From Myxococcales bacterium (GTDB taxonomy: Bacteria > Myxococcota > UBA727 > VGSZ01), in NCBI GenBank assembly GCA_023248635.1, contig JAHFED010000001.1, forward strand, positions 310,001 through 374,000: a stretch of 64,000 nt of DNA. Direction: 5' to 3'. Shown one piece after another: positions 52,679-62,120 of the stretch. A program made the position numbers and the translations under genes. Numbering within the stretch: the first letter of the stretch is position 1; each line of letters starts with the position of its first letter. The notes under the pieces were generated by a model, which saw only the letters and a list, made by a program, of their open reading frames with translations, had not been told where the DNA came from and did no database searches.

Positions 52679-53806
52679 TCAGGGCAGGGCCACCAGGACC
52701 CCAAGACCCGGAACCAGCGAACGATCGCCGCCGACGACGGTGGGCACCACCTGCACCGCCGCCAACCAGGCCCCGGCCTGGGGAACCAAGACGGCTCCGA
52801 CGACGCCCACGGCTGCTCCGAGCACGGTGGCCGTGGCGATGGTCCCGTAACCGAGCAGGGGGTTCGGCGCGTTGAGCCCGAAGGCCAGCGCGCTGCCTCC
52901 CAACAGACCCACGAGGCCGCCGCCGTCGATGAGGAGCATCGCTGGTCGCGACAAACCCAACGCCGGCGCCGCTGCCAGACCAGTGACCAGCCCAGCGTGC
53001 ACCCCCAGCGACGTCGCCAACATCGGCAGCTGGGAGGCCTGCTGCGCGGACAACCCCCGCGGATCGACGGCCTTCACGATGAGGAAACCCAGCACCCCGC
53101 CGACCCAACCAAAGCTCAGGCCCAGGGAGGGCGCCGAGGGATCGACGTCGAAAAACGCCGCCGCCACCGCGACACCCCCAACGCTGAGGCCCAAGGCCAC
53201 CAGCCCCGCGCTGGGCACGACCAACCGCGCCGACGGCGGCGACGACGACGACAGCGTCGCGGCCAGGAGAGCAGCGCTCGTCCCCTCGTAGACGGCGACG
53301 ACGAGCCCCCCTCTGATCAGGTGCACGTCCCCCTCGCTGAGCCTCCCATCGAGGGTGAGAAGCGCGCTGAGTCCAGCGCCGAAGCCAACGACCCCACCCA
53401 AGAGGGGGAGACCGAGGCCAACGACGACGGCCCCAGCGTTGTTGGGTATCGACGAGGTCGCGATGCCGGCCAACGCGATGCCGACGCCGATGCCGTCGAG
53501 GAAAGAGAGACCGACGACCTCCGCGCGTCCCGAGAGGGCAAACTGCGTCAAATCGACGGCCGAAAGCGACGTCGACGGCGGCCTGTGCGTTGGCTGCGCA
53601 AACGCAGGCTGCCGGAGTCTCACCCGCGCCAGCACCTCGGCCAGAGCCAGCGCCAAGGCAGCGTCGTCGTCGACGGCGGCAGCGTGGCGGTAGCAATCCT
53701 CGGCCACACCCAGCGCACCTTTGTCGACGAGGGCTCGACATTCGTCGTGGTCCGTCGGCGCAGGCTGTGCGCTCTGCCCTGCGAGCAGCGCCACGATGAC
53801 GATCAC
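52679..53806 (-). CDS. Glycine-rich multi-pass membrane protein, paralogue A
   Basis: A 375-residue protein from a GTG at 53806 that overlaps the upstream stop by 4 bases (GTGA), with AGGTGG upstream. The hydrophobic N-terminus (VIVIVALLAGQSAQ) is a probable signal peptide. A short helical region with a cysteine pair follows (DECRALVDKG, EDCYRHAAAVDDDAALALAL). From about residue 80 the sequence is a long series of Gly/Ala-rich hydrophobic segments, about one per 35-40 residues (GLPLLGGVVGFGAGLSALL, GLVGLLGGSALAFGLNAP). It closely matches the build of the next gene and of the gene at 8912-10399. Role unknown, probably a membrane channel or envelope protein. Confidence 0.83.
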   Translation of the reverse strand: MIVIVALLAGQSAQPAPTDHDECRALVDKGALGVAEDCYRHAAAVDDDAALALALAEVLARVRLRQPAFAQPTHRPPSTSLSAVDLTQFALSGRAEVVGLSFLDGIGVGIALAGIATSSIPNNAGAVVVGLGLPLLGGVVGFGAGLSALLTLDGRLSEGDVHLIRGGLVVAVYEGTSAALLAATLSSSSPPSARLVVPSAGLVALGLSVGGVAVAAAFFDVDPSAPSLGLSFGWVGGVLGFLIVKAVDPRGLSAQQASQLPMLATSLGVHAGLVTGLAAAPALGLSRPAMLLIDGGGLVGLLGGSALAFGLNAPNPLLGYGTIATATVLGAAVGVVGAVLVPQAGAWLAAVQVVPTVVGGDRSLVPGLGVLVALP

Positions 53807-55029
53807 CACAAGGCCACCTGCAGCACCACGCCCGGAGCCTGGCCCCTGGGCGTCAAAAACACCGCGGGCGCAATCGCGAGCGGGGGCGGCGGATCGAAGG
53901 CCCGATGCGCGGTGTCGTCGACGACGACGGCGCCCACCGCACCCAGCCCGACCCCCACCGCGGTGCCGAGGGTCCAGGTCGCAAAAAACGCGCTTCCCCC
54001 GCCGACGAGGCCGACGATGCTGCCGAGGACCGCGCCCCCCAACAGGCCCACGACGCCGCCGACGTCGACCAGCCAGGTGGACAAGCGGTGCAGACGCAAG
54101 AAGGGATGCAGTGCCACCAAGCCGCCCCAGGCCAGGAGCCCGCCTGCGCCGACAACCAGCGTCGTAGCGCCGAAGTCCAGCCCGACTCCTTGCACGCTGG
54201 CCAGGGCCAAGGCGCTCAGCGCCGAGCCCCACAACAAGCCGCTGTTGGCGAGGGCGGCGTCGCCGGCTTCGACGTCGAGAAAGGGCGACAGACCAACACC
54301 GAGACCCAATCCGACCAAGCCGCCGCCCAGCGTGGTGAAGAAGCGCAGCGGGGCCGCTTGCACATCGCGGCTCTCCGCGAAAACGGCCAGTTGCAACGTG
54401 AGTCCAAGGGCGGTGCCGGCCCAAGCCGATGAAGACACGAAGGCGACGTCGTCGGCGTCAGCCCCGAGTCCTTCGACGGCGGCGACCCCGCCGCCGGCTC
54501 CGATGGCGACGCCGAGGGCGGGGGCGGCCAGCAACCAGGGGAAGGCCTCGGTCTCGCTGGTGCGCAAAGCCGAGAGCACGCCAGCGGCCCCGGTGAAGCC
54601 CACGAGCCCGCCGAACAGGGCGCCGTTGATCCCTGCTTCCAGCGGTCCGCCGCCGACGAACACGGGGCGAATGTCGATGCTCTGTGGATGGGGAGTCCGC
54701 GCGGCCGCTGGCTCCGGCACGTGACGTTGCAGCCGGCCCAAGACGAGCTCGGCGGAAGCGGCGTCGCGGCGATCGCTCCCGTCGACGTGTGCGTCGTCGA
54801 CGATGGATCTCAGACACGAGCGCGCGGCGTCGATGTCGTCGCCGGACTGGTCCAGACATCCTTGCAGCCGGGGCAAGAGCGGGCGCGTCGTCGTCGTCGG
54901 AACAGCGAGTTCCGGAGCATTGCTAGGGGCGGCGGCCGGCGCGCCTTCGTCGATCCCACCAGTGGACGGCGACGGGTCGGTCGGCAGATCGAGCTGGGCA
55001 GCCAGGGCCCACGCACAGCAGAGCAGCAT
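53803..55029 (-). CDS. Glycine-rich multi-pass membrane protein, paralogue B
   Basis: A 408-residue protein. A GTG at 55032 and an ATG at 55029 both overlap the upstream stop. I use the ATG. The signal peptide is MLLCCAWALAAQ. Residues 40-95 contain a cysteine pair and a helical segment like paralogue A (LQGCLDQSGDDIDAARSCLR). The rest is a chain of Gly-rich hydrophobic segments (GINGALFGGLVGFTGAAGVL, GGGLVGLGLGVGLSPFLD, GVVGLLGGAVLGSIVGLVGG). It is translationally coupled to the beta-propeller gene before and paralogue A after. Function unknown. The tandem arrangement suggests a hetero-oligomer. Confidence 0.85.
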   Translation of the reverse strand: MLLCCAWALAAQLDLPTDPSPSTGGIDEGAPAAAPSNAPELAVPTTTTRPLLPRLQGCLDQSGDDIDAARSCLRSIVDDAHVDGSDRRDAASAELVLGRLQRHVPEPAAARTPHPQSIDIRPVFVGGGPLEAGINGALFGGLVGFTGAAGVLSALRTSETEAFPWLLAAPALGVAIGAGGGVAAVEGLGADADDVAFVSSSAWAGTALGLTLQLAVFAESRDVQAAPLRFFTTLGGGLVGLGLGVGLSPFLDVEAGDAALANSGLLWGSALSALALASVQGVGLDFGATTLVVGAGGLLAWGGLVALHPFLRLHRLSTWLVDVGGVVGLLGGAVLGSIVGLVGGGSAFFATWTLGTAVGVGLGAVGAVVVDDTAHRAFDPPPPLAIAPAVFLTPRGQAPGVVLQVALW

Positions 55030-57017
55030 CACAAGGGCGTGCCGGAGAAGTCACAAATCTCAGCGCTGCGAAAGGCCACCCGGGCGACGAGGTCGACGCC
55101 ATCGTTGAGGGGCGCCACCGTGATGCCGGCGGTGGAGACGGCGTAGACGAAGGCGCCGAGCTCGGGGTCGTTGATGATCACGCTGCGCCGCACGGCCCCG
55201 CACAGAGCATCGTCGGCGCTGAAGCTGCTCAGGTCACTGACGTACAGCGGCAGCTGATCCATCGCGCCCGCCAAGGTGAAGCCTCGGTCGACGTCGACGT
55301 CAAAGACCAGCAGCGCGCTCTCGCCGACCACTTCTTCTTCGAGCCGCTGAAAGGGCAGGGCCAGGGTCTTTCGCTCGTCGAAGTAGGTGAAGGCGTGCCG
55401 TTCGACCAAGGCCTCGGTGCCGCTGTTTTGATCGCCGAACAAGAAGCGTTGGGTGAGGGTCGGAGCATCGAGGTCGCTCACATCGAAGATCGAGAGCTGC
55501 AGGCCGTCGAAGGCGCCGCCGTCGTCGACGCGCACGCCGACGGTGAGCAGGTGATCGGCGTCGATGGGGTGGATGTAGGCCGAGTAGCCATCGACCTCGA
55601 CGGCGCCCCGCAGGTGCGGGTCGCGCGGATCCGCGAGGTCGACGACGAAGAGGGGATCGAGGAAGGCGACGCGAGGAAAGCCGTTGTTGTCGAAGGCGGG
55701 GCCCTCGGCGGCTGGAAAGGTGGCGACGTAGGCGCGGTCGCCGACGAAGCGCACGCTCTCGATCTCTTCGCCATGGCCGATGTCGTTGACCCGCGCGATC
55801 TCGTGCAGCTGCAGATCATCGCCTTCGTCGAGCACCACCAGCGCGCTTTGGTTGGCGCGAGGATCGCCGTTGCCGTCGTCGTTGAGCGTCAAGACCACCC
55901 GCAAGGTGCCGCTGCCGACGTCTTCGTCGACGGAGAGCTCGTTTTTCACCCGGCCTTCGAGCACCGCGCCACCGAGGTAGGGAGCGCGTCCAGCGGCGGC
56001 CGCCCCCAGCTTGTGAATGCGGGTGACGCTGAAGTTCGGCGTGAAATGGCCGCCGTCGTAGGTCTCGGTCCCGATCAAGTACAGGTTCGACGTCGACGCA
56101 TAGACCGCGCCCGGCGTGCCCACGATGGCGGTGCTGTGCACTGTTGCCCCAGGGTCCACGATCGAGATCGAGTGGGCGATCAGCAACGCGGTGCTCGGGG
56201 TGTGTTGGGGCGCGTAGGCGTCGCCGCAGGCGAAGGCTGGACCTACGCTTTCGTCGACGGAACCGTCAGCAGCGATCCGCCGATCGCTGACCCGCGGCAG
56301 CAGTCCGTCGACGCCGATTTGGCGCAGGCGCGCACGGTTTTCATCCTCGCTGAACGCCTCGGTCCGCAGCTCGAAATCGGCGGCGACATCAGATCGGGTG
56401 ACGAGCAGGACGTCGTTGCCGATGCGCCGAGCGTCGACGAAGCGAGCATCGATGCTCAGCTCGCGCGCGAGCGCTGGGGCGGCGCGATCGCTGACGTCGA
56501 AGAGCGACACCAGCGTCGTCGACGGAAAGGTGTCGTTCAGGCGCGAGAACACCATCGCCCGCGTGTCGCCGTCAAAGAACATGGTGAAGGGCACGCCAGG
56601 GATCTCGGTCTCGGAGACGATGTGGGCCTGCTCGGGCGGCCAGGCATCGACGATGATCATGCGCCCGCGACGCAAGACGAAGATGTCGTCGCCGTCGTTC
56701 TTGACGAAGTCGGGTTCGTCGACATCGACCTCTTGCGTGTTGGTGGTGGTGAAGGTGCGCTGACGCTCGCCCTCACCCTCACCCTCACCCTCGATCGAGG
56801 GCGCCGCCCCGTCGCTTGAGCAGCCGACGACCGAGAACCCGGGGCTCTGGGTCTGTTGGGGATGGAGGATCCGATCCTCGAGGAACACCTGCAGCTCGGT
56901 GCAGGTCTCGAAACGCACCAGGGGATCTGCTGCCGTCGGCGACGAGCACTGCACACAGACCGGACCCAGCAGCAGGGCCGCCACGCTCAAGCGCGAAAGC
57001 TGGGTTCGACGAGACAT
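55029..57017 (-). CDS. Secreted beta-propeller protein
   Basis: A 662-residue exported protein. The start MSRRTQLSRLSVAALLLGP at 57017 gives a signal peptide and a possible lipobox (VQCSS). A short GEGEGE tether (about 80-87) precedes the phrase TNTQEVDVDEPDFVKNDGDD. This is diagnostic of the beta-propeller family (PF09826) annotated as secreted proteins distantly related to WD40. Repeated blade strands follow (DIFVLRRGRMIIVDAWP, RAYVATFPAAEG, HLLTVGVRVDD). It may bind protein or sugar partners at the surface. It shares overlaps with paralogue B downstream and lies 128 bases after the Cys-rich protein gene. Confidence 0.9.
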   Translation of the reverse strand: MSRRTQLSRLSVAALLLGPVCVQCSSPTAADPLVRFETCTELQVFLEDRILHPQQTQSPGFSVVGCSSDGAAPSIEGEGEGEGERQRTFTTTNTQEVDVDEPDFVKNDGDDIFVLRRGRMIIVDAWPPEQAHIVSETEIPGVPFTMFFDGDTRAMVFSRLNDTFPSTTLVSLFDVSDRAAPALARELSIDARFVDARRIGNDVLLVTRSDVAADFELRTEAFSEDENRARLRQIGVDGLLPRVSDRRIAADGSVDESVGPAFACGDAYAPQHTPSTALLIAHSISIVDPGATVHSTAIVGTPGAVYASTSNLYLIGTETYDGGHFTPNFSVTRIHKLGAAAAGRAPYLGGAVLEGRVKNELSVDEDVGSGTLRVVLTLNDDGNGDPRANQSALVVLDEGDDLQLHEIARVNDIGHGEEIESVRFVGDRAYVATFPAAEGPAFDNNGFPRVAFLDPLFVVDLADPRDPHLRGAVEVDGYSAYIHPIDADHLLTVGVRVDDGGAFDGLQLSIFDVSDLDAPTLTQRFLFGDQNSGTEALVERHAFTYFDERKTLALPFQRLEEEVVGESALLVFDVDVDRGFTLAGAMDQLPLYVSDLSSFSADDALCGAVRRSVIINDPELGAFVYAVSTAGITVAPLNDGVDLVARVAFRSAEICDFSGTPL

Positions 57018-57145
57018 CCAGCGGAGCTTTGCACGCCGTGATCCAGCCACCCAGAGCGTTGGGACGCGGCTCGCGGGGACACGGCCTCTCAGAATTCCGG
57101 GGTCCGCGGCGCTCGAAGATCAGGGTGCGGCTGTGACGTGGACTG

Positions 57146-57772
57146 CTACTCGAAGCAGCCGACCTCAGGCACGGGCACACACAAGCCTCCAGGAACGGCG
57201 TCGTCGTCGCAGGCGGTGGTGGGCGGGCAGCCAAAATCGCAGGGACGCGAGCAGATGGCCAAGGTGCACAGCCCTCCGTCGCAGTCGGCGCCGTCGTCGC
57301 AGGGGTCGAGGGTGCCCGCTGGTCCCGCCGCCCCGTCGACGCAGACCCCGTCGACGCAGCCTTCGCCACCGCCGCAGTCGAAGTTGCCGCGCTCGGGCAG
57401 GCACGCATCAGGCGCGGGTTCGCCGACGCATTCGCCTTCGACGCAGCTGGCGCCCCCACGACAGCGCGCGAAGCAATCGCCGCAATGGGTGCTCGACGTC
57501 AGCAGCTGCTCCTCGGGCACGCACAGGCCCGAGCGATCGAGCCCCGGCACCACGCACAGCAGCTGTCCGTCTTCGCAGGCCACGTCGGCCGATCGACAAA
57601 AGCCCCGGCTGTCGGGGGAGGTAGGATCGACCAGGACGCAGGCGAGGTTGCGTCCGCAGGGGTCGCCTGCGGAGCAGTCGAAGGCCGGATCGGGTGCGTA
57701 GCTACAGGGTCCCGGAACGACGGCGCCGCACACCGCGATGACGACGACCAGGGGCCACGACGGCAAGATCAT
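57146..57772 (-). CDS. Secreted cysteine-rich protein
   Basis: A 208-residue exported protein. The signal MILPSWPLVVVIAVCGAVV precedes a possible lipobox (PGPC). About 26 cysteines follow in EGF/disulfide-knot-like spacing (GECVGEPAPDACLPERG, CVDGVCVDGAAG, ICSRPCDFGCPPTTACDDD). The ATG at 57772 overlaps the preceding stop by 4 bases. The cysteine repeats resemble the N-terminal half of the Kelch lipoprotein encoded two genes upstream, so the two probably share an origin. Likely periplasmic or surface-exposed. Function unknown. Confidence 0.85.
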   Translation of the reverse strand: MILPSWPLVVVIAVCGAVVPGPCSYAPDPAFDCSAGDPCGRNLACVLVDPTSPDSRGFCRSADVACEDGQLLCVVPGLDRSGLCVPEEQLLTSSTHCGDCFARCRGGASCVEGECVGEPAPDACLPERGNFDCGGGEGCVDGVCVDGAAGPAGTLDPCDDGADCDGGLCTLAICSRPCDFGCPPTTACDDDAVPGGLCVPVPEVGCFE

Positions 57773-58539
57773 CGCGCGGGCTCCTCCGTGGCCGGCAGAA
57801 AGAACAAGAGGCCACCGACGACGACGCTGCCGGCGGCCAGGTAGAGGGAGAGGTTGGCACCCCCGGCCAGCCAGGGGCCCACGGCGTCGACGCCGTCGAC
57901 GTCGCGGGCAGGCGTGCCGCGTGTGCTCTTCATCGATGTCGACAGAGCCGCCAAGCCCAAGGAGCCGCCGCCCAACGCGAGGCTCAGCGCCGACAGTGCC
58001 GTGCCGACGCCGACGCCAGTCCAGGCCAAGCTGCGCCACACAGATGCTGGCGCGTCAGCAGGCGGGGGTTCGGGGGGGCGAGCGCCGGCTCTGTCGCCGA
58101 GCAGGAGACGGCGCGCCGTATAGCGGCTGAGGGCCACGGCATCTCCGCGAGAGCTCTCGCTGGCCCGCGCGTCGACCCGGGCGGCGCTCAAATCGACCAG
58201 ACGCAACCCCAACACCAGCGTGTCGTCGACGACGGCAACGGTCCCCATCACGGCCCGATCCACGCCGAGGGCCGCGCCAATCTCGGCCAGACACGAGGCC
58301 TCTTTGTCGTCGCAGCCGCCCAGCTGGCGCTCGGTCTCCACTGACACCATGGCCCGCAGCTCGGCCCGCGCGAGCACATGACAGTCGGGGGCGGCGTCGG
58401 CGATGGCGGCGGTCACCACTTCCCCCAGGGCCCGGGCGCGTTCGACCGTGACGCCTTCGCCGGCGTCGAGGTCAAAGACTGCGAGCTGGCAGCTTGGAGC
58501 AGCTGCAATGCTCCACAACAGGAGAGGCAGAGTTATCAA
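57769..58539 (-). CDS. Exported CsgG/TolB-N-like protein with C-terminal TM helices
   Basis: A 256-residue protein. The best start is a TTG at 58539 whose last two bases begin the stop of the Kelch lipoprotein gene (4-base overlap). It opens a signal peptide (LITLPLLLWSIAAAPS). The next 130 residues follow the common deltaproteobacterial pattern AVFDLDAGEG...LGEVVTAAIAD, SCLAEIGAALGVDRAVMGTV, LVLGLRLVDLSAARVDAR. This resembles the CsgG/TolB N-terminal fold. Two hydrophobic helices follow (LAWTGVGVGTALSALSLALG and LYLAAGSVVVGGLLFFLPA). The TTG start has no clear ribosome site, in line with translational coupling. Confidence 0.82.
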   Translation of the reverse strand: MITLPLLLWSIAAAPSCQLAVFDLDAGEGVTVERARALGEVVTAAIADAAPDCHVLARAELRAMVSVETERQLGGCDDKEASCLAEIGAALGVDRAVMGTVAVVDDTLVLGLRLVDLSAARVDARASESSRGDAVALSRYTARRLLLGDRAGARPPEPPPADAPASVWRSLAWTGVGVGTALSALSLALGGGSLGLAALSTSMKSTRGTPARDVDGVDAVGPWLAGGANLSLYLAAGSVVVGGLLFFLPATEEPAR

Positions 58540-61500
58540 TTCCAATTGCCGATGATGGGGCCGCAGATGTGACTGTTGACGCTGCCGACGGCGTAGGCGC
58601 CGGTGCAGCTGCCGTCGTCGATGTGCCAGGTCGGTTCGAGGTTGCACTGGCAGGGGGCGGCGTGGCTGACGCCCTGGCAGCCGCCCGGGTTCCCTGGGCA
58701 CACCTCCCGACAGTCGTTGCCGCCGAAGTGGGCGTTGCAGGCGCGCAGGGCAGCGGTGAGGGAAGTGGTGCTGGTCGGGAAACTGTCGATGAAGGTCTCG
58801 CCCATGCCTGTGCTGTGCACGAAGCCCTGATCTGCGCAGCCATCGCCGCCGTCGCCGGGGACATCGACGCTCGCGCTCTCGCCAGGATCGAGCACGCCAT
58901 TCACGCAGGAAAGCCGCGTCTCGACGACGGTGGCGACGCCGGCTGGTGTGGCGGCGTCGTCGTTGCCGCCGATCAGCAGCAATTTGCCGAGCACCTTGAC
59001 GCCGGCCCGCTTGTCGAGCGCCGGCACCAGCTCGTGACCGGCGTTGGGCCGCGCCCGTACGCGCTGGGCGACGAGGTCGTAGTAAAAGGGTGAACCGTCG
59101 AGCTCACCGCTGCTGCGCCCCGGAAACACCACGAGCTGATCGCGCTCGATCACCGCGGTGCCGCGTTCGACGGGGATGCTGCCCGGCAACTCCGTCCAAC
59201 CCGTGATGACGCCTTGGCCGTTCTTCGAGCTGCGCAGGATCGTGGGCACCACCGCAGCGCCGCCATCGACGCCGCCGACGACGATGACGTCGCCATCGCG
59301 CTCGACAGCCATCGCTCCTGCGCGCGGCCCCGGCAGCAGCGGGCCCGAGGACCAACTGTTGGTGAGCGTGTCGTAGATCTCGACGGTCTGGAGCGCGCCG
59401 CCGTTGTCGCCGCCGATGACAACGACCTTGTCGCCGACGACGGCAGCTGCCGGTTCGGCGCGCGCGGAGGTCATCGGCAAGAGCTCGATGAAGCGACGCT
59501 CGGCGGGATCGAAGGCCCGGTTGGTGGGCACCGCGTTGCCGAAGCCGTCGGCGCCGCCGATGGCGTAGACGCGGCCGCCGGCAGCGACGACGGCGAGGCC
59601 GCTTTGGATGCTCTGCAGTGCGGGCAGCTCGCGGCTGTCGCCGGTCTCGGGGTCGAAGGCCCAACCGATGCTCTCCTCGCGAAACGAGCGACCGCCGATG
59701 ACGTAGACGATCTCGTCGACGACGGCGGCACCGTGAAGGAAGCGCGACGCCGGCAGATCGGCCAAGCGTCGTGCCCAATCGCGCGGGCTGCGGAAAGCAC
59801 GCGAAGAGGCGCTGACGTCGGCGCCCACCTGGCCACCGAGCAGCCACACCTCGGACTCGACGTCGTCGAGAGAGCGGGCCGAGGCTCCATCGATGTCGAC
59901 GTCGACGCTGGCAGCGGCGTGCCGGGCCTGATCGAGGGGTGCCCGCTCCACCCAGCGGTCGTCGTCGACGAGGTATTCCTCAACAGTGGCCAGGGCCGCA
60001 CCTCCCAGACCCAAACCGCCAGCGACGACGATGCCGGCTTGTCCGCTGCTCAAGCGCCCGCGATTTTGAACGAGGCCAATGCCCGCCGCGGTGCGCGGCG
60101 TGGGCAGAGGTTGAGCGCTGCTCCACGTGTCGGTGGCGGGCGTGTAGACGTCGACCTCGGCGACGAGGGTCCCGCCCGGTCCTTCGCCGCCGACCAGGAA
60201 CACGCGGGCTCCGACGACGACGGCGCGGCCGCCTGCCCGCGCGCGGGGCAGCTGGGCCACGGCGTTTGACCAGGAGTTGGCGGCGGCGTCGTAGACCTCG
60301 ACGTTGGGCAGCACCACGCCGCCGTTGGTCTTGCCGCCAAAGACATAGATCTTGCCGTTGACGCTGACCCCGCTGAGGGCATGGCGCGTCGACGGCATCG
60401 GCGCCTTGGTGACCCAGGCAGCGCCCTCGAGCACCTCGACGGTGTTCTTGGGGACACCCGCGTTCTCGCCGCCGATCGCGTAGAGCTTGCCGTCGTGCAC
60501 CAAGGCGGTGAGCCCGGAGCGGGCCGCGCTCAACGACGACAGCGTGGTCTGAGCGTTGGTGTCGACGTCGATGGCGGTGACACCGGCCTGGGGCGCCGCA
60601 CCATCGGAGCCTCCCACGATGATCAAGCGCCTTCCGTCGACGACGGCGGCGGCTGCGTTGATGAGGCCTTCGGCGAGCGCCGGAGCTTCGCGCCACGAGG
60701 TGCCGCGACCAGAGACCTCGAAGGCGACGTCGACGATGTCGGCCTCCCAGTTGCCCGCGAAGTCCTGCGCCCGGAAACGTAGCTTCGACGACGTGAAGAT
60801 CCGCATCTGACGCAAGGACACGAAGGAGGCGCTGTTTTCGTCGGGCTCGCGGCCATCCGTGGTGAAATAGACGGTGGCCGGCTCATCAGCGGCGATGGTC
60901 GCTGTTACGCCCACCAGGAATTGGCCGCCGTCGGGCGTGACGCGGGTGTGAGGGGGCGTGATGTCGTAGACCACCCGCAGCTCCCGGGTCGCCGACGACG
61001 TGCCCTGGTCGACGGACTTGACGACGTAGACGTTGTCGCCGGGCACCAGGTTGACGGTGACGTGCCAGGCGGTGTCCGGGCTCTCAGAGATGGCGGTCTG
61101 ATCGTTGATCACCACCGAGGATCCAGCGGGCTTGGTGCCGGTGATGATCAGCGCTCCGACGTTGGTCGGAGAGGTGACGGCGTCGAGCACGGGCGGTTCG
61201 ACGCAGCCGCCGATGAGTGCGCCGACGCATCGGCCGTCGTCGCAGGTGTCGGTGGTGCAGGCGTTGCCGTCGTCGCAGCCGCCAGTGCGGGGCTCGTGGC
61301 TGCAGCGGTTGCGGATGGCATCGAAGGCGTCGACGCTGCAATCGTTCTCGTCGTCACAGAGGGTGGCGCCGTCGATGCCGGTGCAGGTGCCGTCGTCGCA
61401 CAACGACCCGGGCGGACACACGCCCGTCGGATTGTCGAGCGAACAGCCCGCGCCGACGTCGACGCAGTCGCCCGCCACGCACACGCCGCCGTCGTCGCAG

Positions 61501-62120
61501 AGTCCCGCCGGATTTTCGGACGTGCACAAGGCTGCGGGCGCGCGGCACACGCCATCGATGCAAATCTCGGCGCCGACGCAGCCGCATTGGGCCTCCACTG
61601 GTGTGCAGGTCCCGGCGTCGCAGGCAAAGCCCGCCCGGCACAGCCCCGTTGGCGTCGACGGCGAGCAGAGCAGCGACCGATCCTGGCAGCGACCGTCGAC
61701 GCAGGCAGCGTCGGCGGCGCAGAAACCATCGGGTTCGTCGAGGGCGCAGGGATCGTCGGAGGCGCACACGCCATCGCGGCACTCGAGGCCTTCAGCACAA
61801 TCACCGGTCGGGTTGTCCTCGGAGCAGGCGTCGTCGCCCGCCAGGCACGCGCCGTCGACGCAGACTTCGCCGACGGAGGGGCACACGCCGCTGGGGTTGG
61901 TCGCCGAGCAAAAGAGGTCGTCGGCGAGGCAGACGCCATCGCGACAGGTGGCGCCGTCCTCACAGGCGGGGTCGCAGTCGTTCTCGCCCTCGCCGCCCTC
62001 GCCTTCGCCTTCGCCTTCGGTCCTGGGGATGTCGTCGCTCGGCCAAAAGCCCTCTTGGGGGCAGCCAACGAGGCCCCAGGCGACGACGACGACGACGAAG
62101 AGGGGACTGAAGTTGCGCAT
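58536..62120 (-). CDS. Large Kelch-repeat lipoprotein with Cys-rich N-terminal region
   Basis: A 1194-residue lipoprotein with lipobox LVGC near residue 20 and a GEGEGEGGEGE tether. Residues about 50-310 contain roughly ten short disulfide-rich units (DGVCLADDLFCS, VCVDGACLAGDDAC and so on). An Ig-like segment follows (ALIITGTKPAGSSVVINDQT). Next is a chitobiase-C-terminal-like segment (AADEPATVYFTTDGREPDEN). After it come about twelve Kelch blades forming one or two propellers (KLYAIGGENAGVPKNTVEVL, RVYAIGGADGFGNAVPTNRA). A cysteine-rich end closes it. It is the first gene of a six-gene surface-protein run to 52679. A role in adhesion or glycan recognition is inferred. Confidence 0.92.
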   Translation of the reverse strand: MRNFSPLFVVVVVAWGLVGCPQEGFWPSDDIPRTEGEGEGEGGEGENDCDPACEDGATCRDGVCLADDLFCSATNPSGVCPSVGEVCVDGACLAGDDACSEDNPTGDCAEGLECRDGVCASDDPCALDEPDGFCAADAACVDGRCQDRSLLCSPSTPTGLCRAGFACDAGTCTPVEAQCGCVGAEICIDGVCRAPAALCTSENPAGLCDDGGVCVAGDCVDVGAGCSLDNPTGVCPPGSLCDDGTCTGIDGATLCDDENDCSVDAFDAIRNRCSHEPRTGGCDDGNACTTDTCDDGRCVGALIGGCVEPPVLDAVTSPTNVGALIITGTKPAGSSVVINDQTAISESPDTAWHVTVNLVPGDNVYVVKSVDQGTSSATRELRVVYDITPPHTRVTPDGGQFLVGVTATIAADEPATVYFTTDGREPDENSASFVSLRQMRIFTSSKLRFRAQDFAGNWEADIVDVAFEVSGRGTSWREAPALAEGLINAAAAVVDGRRLIIVGGSDGAAPQAGVTAIDVDTNAQTTLSSLSAARSGLTALVHDGKLYAIGGENAGVPKNTVEVLEGAAWVTKAPMPSTRHALSGVSVNGKIYVFGGKTNGGVVLPNVEVYDAAANSWSNAVAQLPRARAGGRAVVVGARVFLVGGEGPGGTLVAEVDVYTPATDTWSSAQPLPTPRTAAGIGLVQNRGRLSSGQAGIVVAGGLGLGGAALATVEEYLVDDDRWVERAPLDQARHAAASVDVDIDGASARSLDDVESEVWLLGGQVGADVSASSRAFRSPRDWARRLADLPASRFLHGAAVVDEIVYVIGGRSFREESIGWAFDPETGDSRELPALQSIQSGLAVVAAGGRVYAIGGADGFGNAVPTNRAFDPAERRFIELLPMTSARAEPAAAVVGDKVVVIGGDNGGALQTVEIYDTLTNSWSSGPLLPGPRAGAMAVERDGDVIVVGGVDGGAAVVPTILRSSKNGQGVITGWTELPGSIPVERGTAVIERDQLVVFPGRSSGELDGSPFYYDLVAQRVRARPNAGHELVPALDKRAGVKVLGKLLLIGGNDDAATPAGVATVVETRLSCVNGVLDPGESASVDVPGDGGDGCADQGFVHSTGMGETFIDSFPTSTTSLTAALRACNAHFGGNDCREVCPGNPGGCQGVSHAAPCQCNLEPTWHIDDGSCTGAYAVGSVNSHICGPIIGNWN

